Origin: Taxillus chinensis
Lineage: Eukaryota > Streptophyta > Magnoliopsida > Santalales > Loranthaceae
Length of the DNA: 64,000 nucleotides
Assembly (NCBI GenBank): GCA_023512835.1
Contig: CM042092.1
Span: forward strand, 25,245,543-25,309,542
Direction of reading: 5' to 3'
Shown here: in pieces, positions 63,311 to 64,000 of the stretch
Layout: every line of letters starts with the position of its first letter
Position numbering within the stretch: position 1 is the stretch's first letter
The notes under the pieces: generated by a model
Seen by the model: only the letters and a program-made list of their open reading frames with translations
Database searches by the model: none
What the model was told of the DNA's origin: nothing
Position numbers and translations under genes: made by a program

Positions 63311-64000
63311 TTACAGGCCATCAAAAATTACATATGACAATAAACCAAAAACCAGCCAAAACCAGAAGAGTGCATTTACAATAAACCAAAACCAGCCAGC
63401 TAACAAAAATGAAGAAAATAAATTGTTGAGGTTGGTCATACTGCAGCAGCGGAGGTTCGTCATACTGCAGCAGCGGAGGTAGCCGTTGATGGTGTCCCAG
63501 GTGTTGGCGCTAGTGTTGCTACAAGTTAAAACAATTAAATATAAAATCCATGTAATATTAAATTTAATTGCATAAATATAAAATAATGTAAATATTTGTT
63601 TAGGTGAGAATTTATTAGATCCAGACGAATCAGTAGCCTTATCCTCGGCTTCAACTGGATTAAAATCAAGAACCTCTGGAATATGAATTTCAGCACCCGT
63701 GATCCAATTCTGTGTACAAATCAGTGACTCAACAGTAATAGGATCTAATGAGCTCCGAAAAGGATCTAATATGTGCCCTCCACTGCTAAATGCTGACTCG
63801 GAGGCTACTGTACTTATTGGAATGGCCAATATACTTCGAGCAACTTTTGAAAGTATTGGGTATTTGGGCGCATTCATTTTCCACCAAGCTAATAGATCAA
63901 AATCTCGTACAAATGAATGGAGATCCAATGCCAAATATTTGTCTACCTCTGACTGTGCATCGTTGGTGGAACCCATAAAATCTAAGGGGGTCGACTCCAT
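63311..64000 (-). CDS. hAT transposase, C-terminal dimerisation domain (partial)
   Basis: The minus-strand frame enters from the right window edge and reads WWKMNAPKYPILSKVARSIL, then IPISTVASESAFSSGGHILD, then PFRSSLDPITVESLICTQNW. This is the C-terminal dimerisation region of plant hAT transposases (ricesleeper/DAYSLEEPER-like); the transposase cuts and pastes DNA in the nucleus. After about 63603 the frame stays open to 63311 but shows no family resemblance. An alternative last exon from an acceptor at 63519 would end at 63460, though no good donor is visible. The N-terminal part lies outside, so intactness is unknown. The first Met of the frame is probably internal. Confidence 0.85.
   Translation of the reverse strand: MESTPLDFMGSTNDAQSEVDKYLALDLHSFVRDFDLLAWWKMNAPKYPILSKVARSILAIPISTVASESAFSSGGHILDPFRSSLDPITVESLICTQNWITGAEIHIPEVLDFNPVEAEDKATDSSGSNKFSPKQIFTLFYIYAIKFNITWILYLIVLTCSNTSANTWDTINGYLRCCSMTNLRCCSMTNLNNLFSSFLLAGWFWFIVNALFWFWLVFGLLSYVIFDGL

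Noticed and set aside
63460..63518. Separate last exon of the hAT transposase
   Set aside because: A plausible acceptor and Ala/Thr-rich tail exist, but no usable donor was found, so it is only mentioned as an alternative.

Overview
The window is nuclear DNA of a flowering plant. The evidence is introns in plant-type genes (a sphingoid-base-phosphate phosphatase, a plastid-type DnaJ protein, an ERECTA-like LRR fragment, a PPR fragment) and a dense nest of plant LTR retrotransposons (Tekay- and Reina-type Ty3 chromoviruses, a Sirevirus-type Ty1/copia element, Tat/Ogre-like LTR material), plus a hAT transposase end. I cannot name the species. Two runs of exactly 500 N (32913-33412, 59215-59714) are scaffold gaps, so three contigs are joined here.

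Layout. 1-1692: part of a Tekay-like LTR. 2186-2494: a three-arm foldback repeat. 3523-8653: a possible CACTA-like element with ERECTA-type LRR exons, split by a 2.2-kb solo LTR (5524-7724) with a perfect 5-bp target duplication. 9647-19953: a full-length Tekay-type Ty3 element on the minus strand (two 2.35-2.39 kb LTRs, initiator-Met primer site, polypurine tract, gag-pol with seven stops and a frameshift). It abuts the 3' end of a Reina-type element (19954-21002). 21698-21871: a relic of FGAM synthase. 23332-25924 (minus): an eight-exon, apparently intact LPP-delta/SPP1-type phosphatase gene with one GC-AG intron. 26756-27663: a possible inverted-repeat element. 29950-32912: Tat/Ogre-like LTR material. 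33413-33692: a broken PPR gene against the gap. 35729-38201 (plus): a DJC73-type DnaJ gene with an in-frame TGA and a 1-base frameshift. 40270-46789: a second Tat/Ogre-like block with a nested solo Tekay LTR (43519-45859) and a minisatellite. 46790-59214: a Sirevirus-type element, minus strand, heavily broken. 60460-63090: a third Tat/Ogre-like block. 63311-64000: the C-terminal part of a hAT transposase running off the window.

Only the phosphatase looks like a working gene; its product should dephosphorylate long-chain-base 1-phosphates in the ER. The DnaJ gene is nearly intact, and its two lesions may be real or consensus errors. Nothing here forms a multi-gene system, and I found no convincing undescribed system. 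The most useful observations are structural: the gene-fragment-bearing DNA element candidate, the mismatched flanks of the Tekay element, the transition-type stop codons, and a CpG-rich, CAG/CTG-poor composition in part of the middle contig that looks either like systematic base-calling error or a very unusual mutation history.
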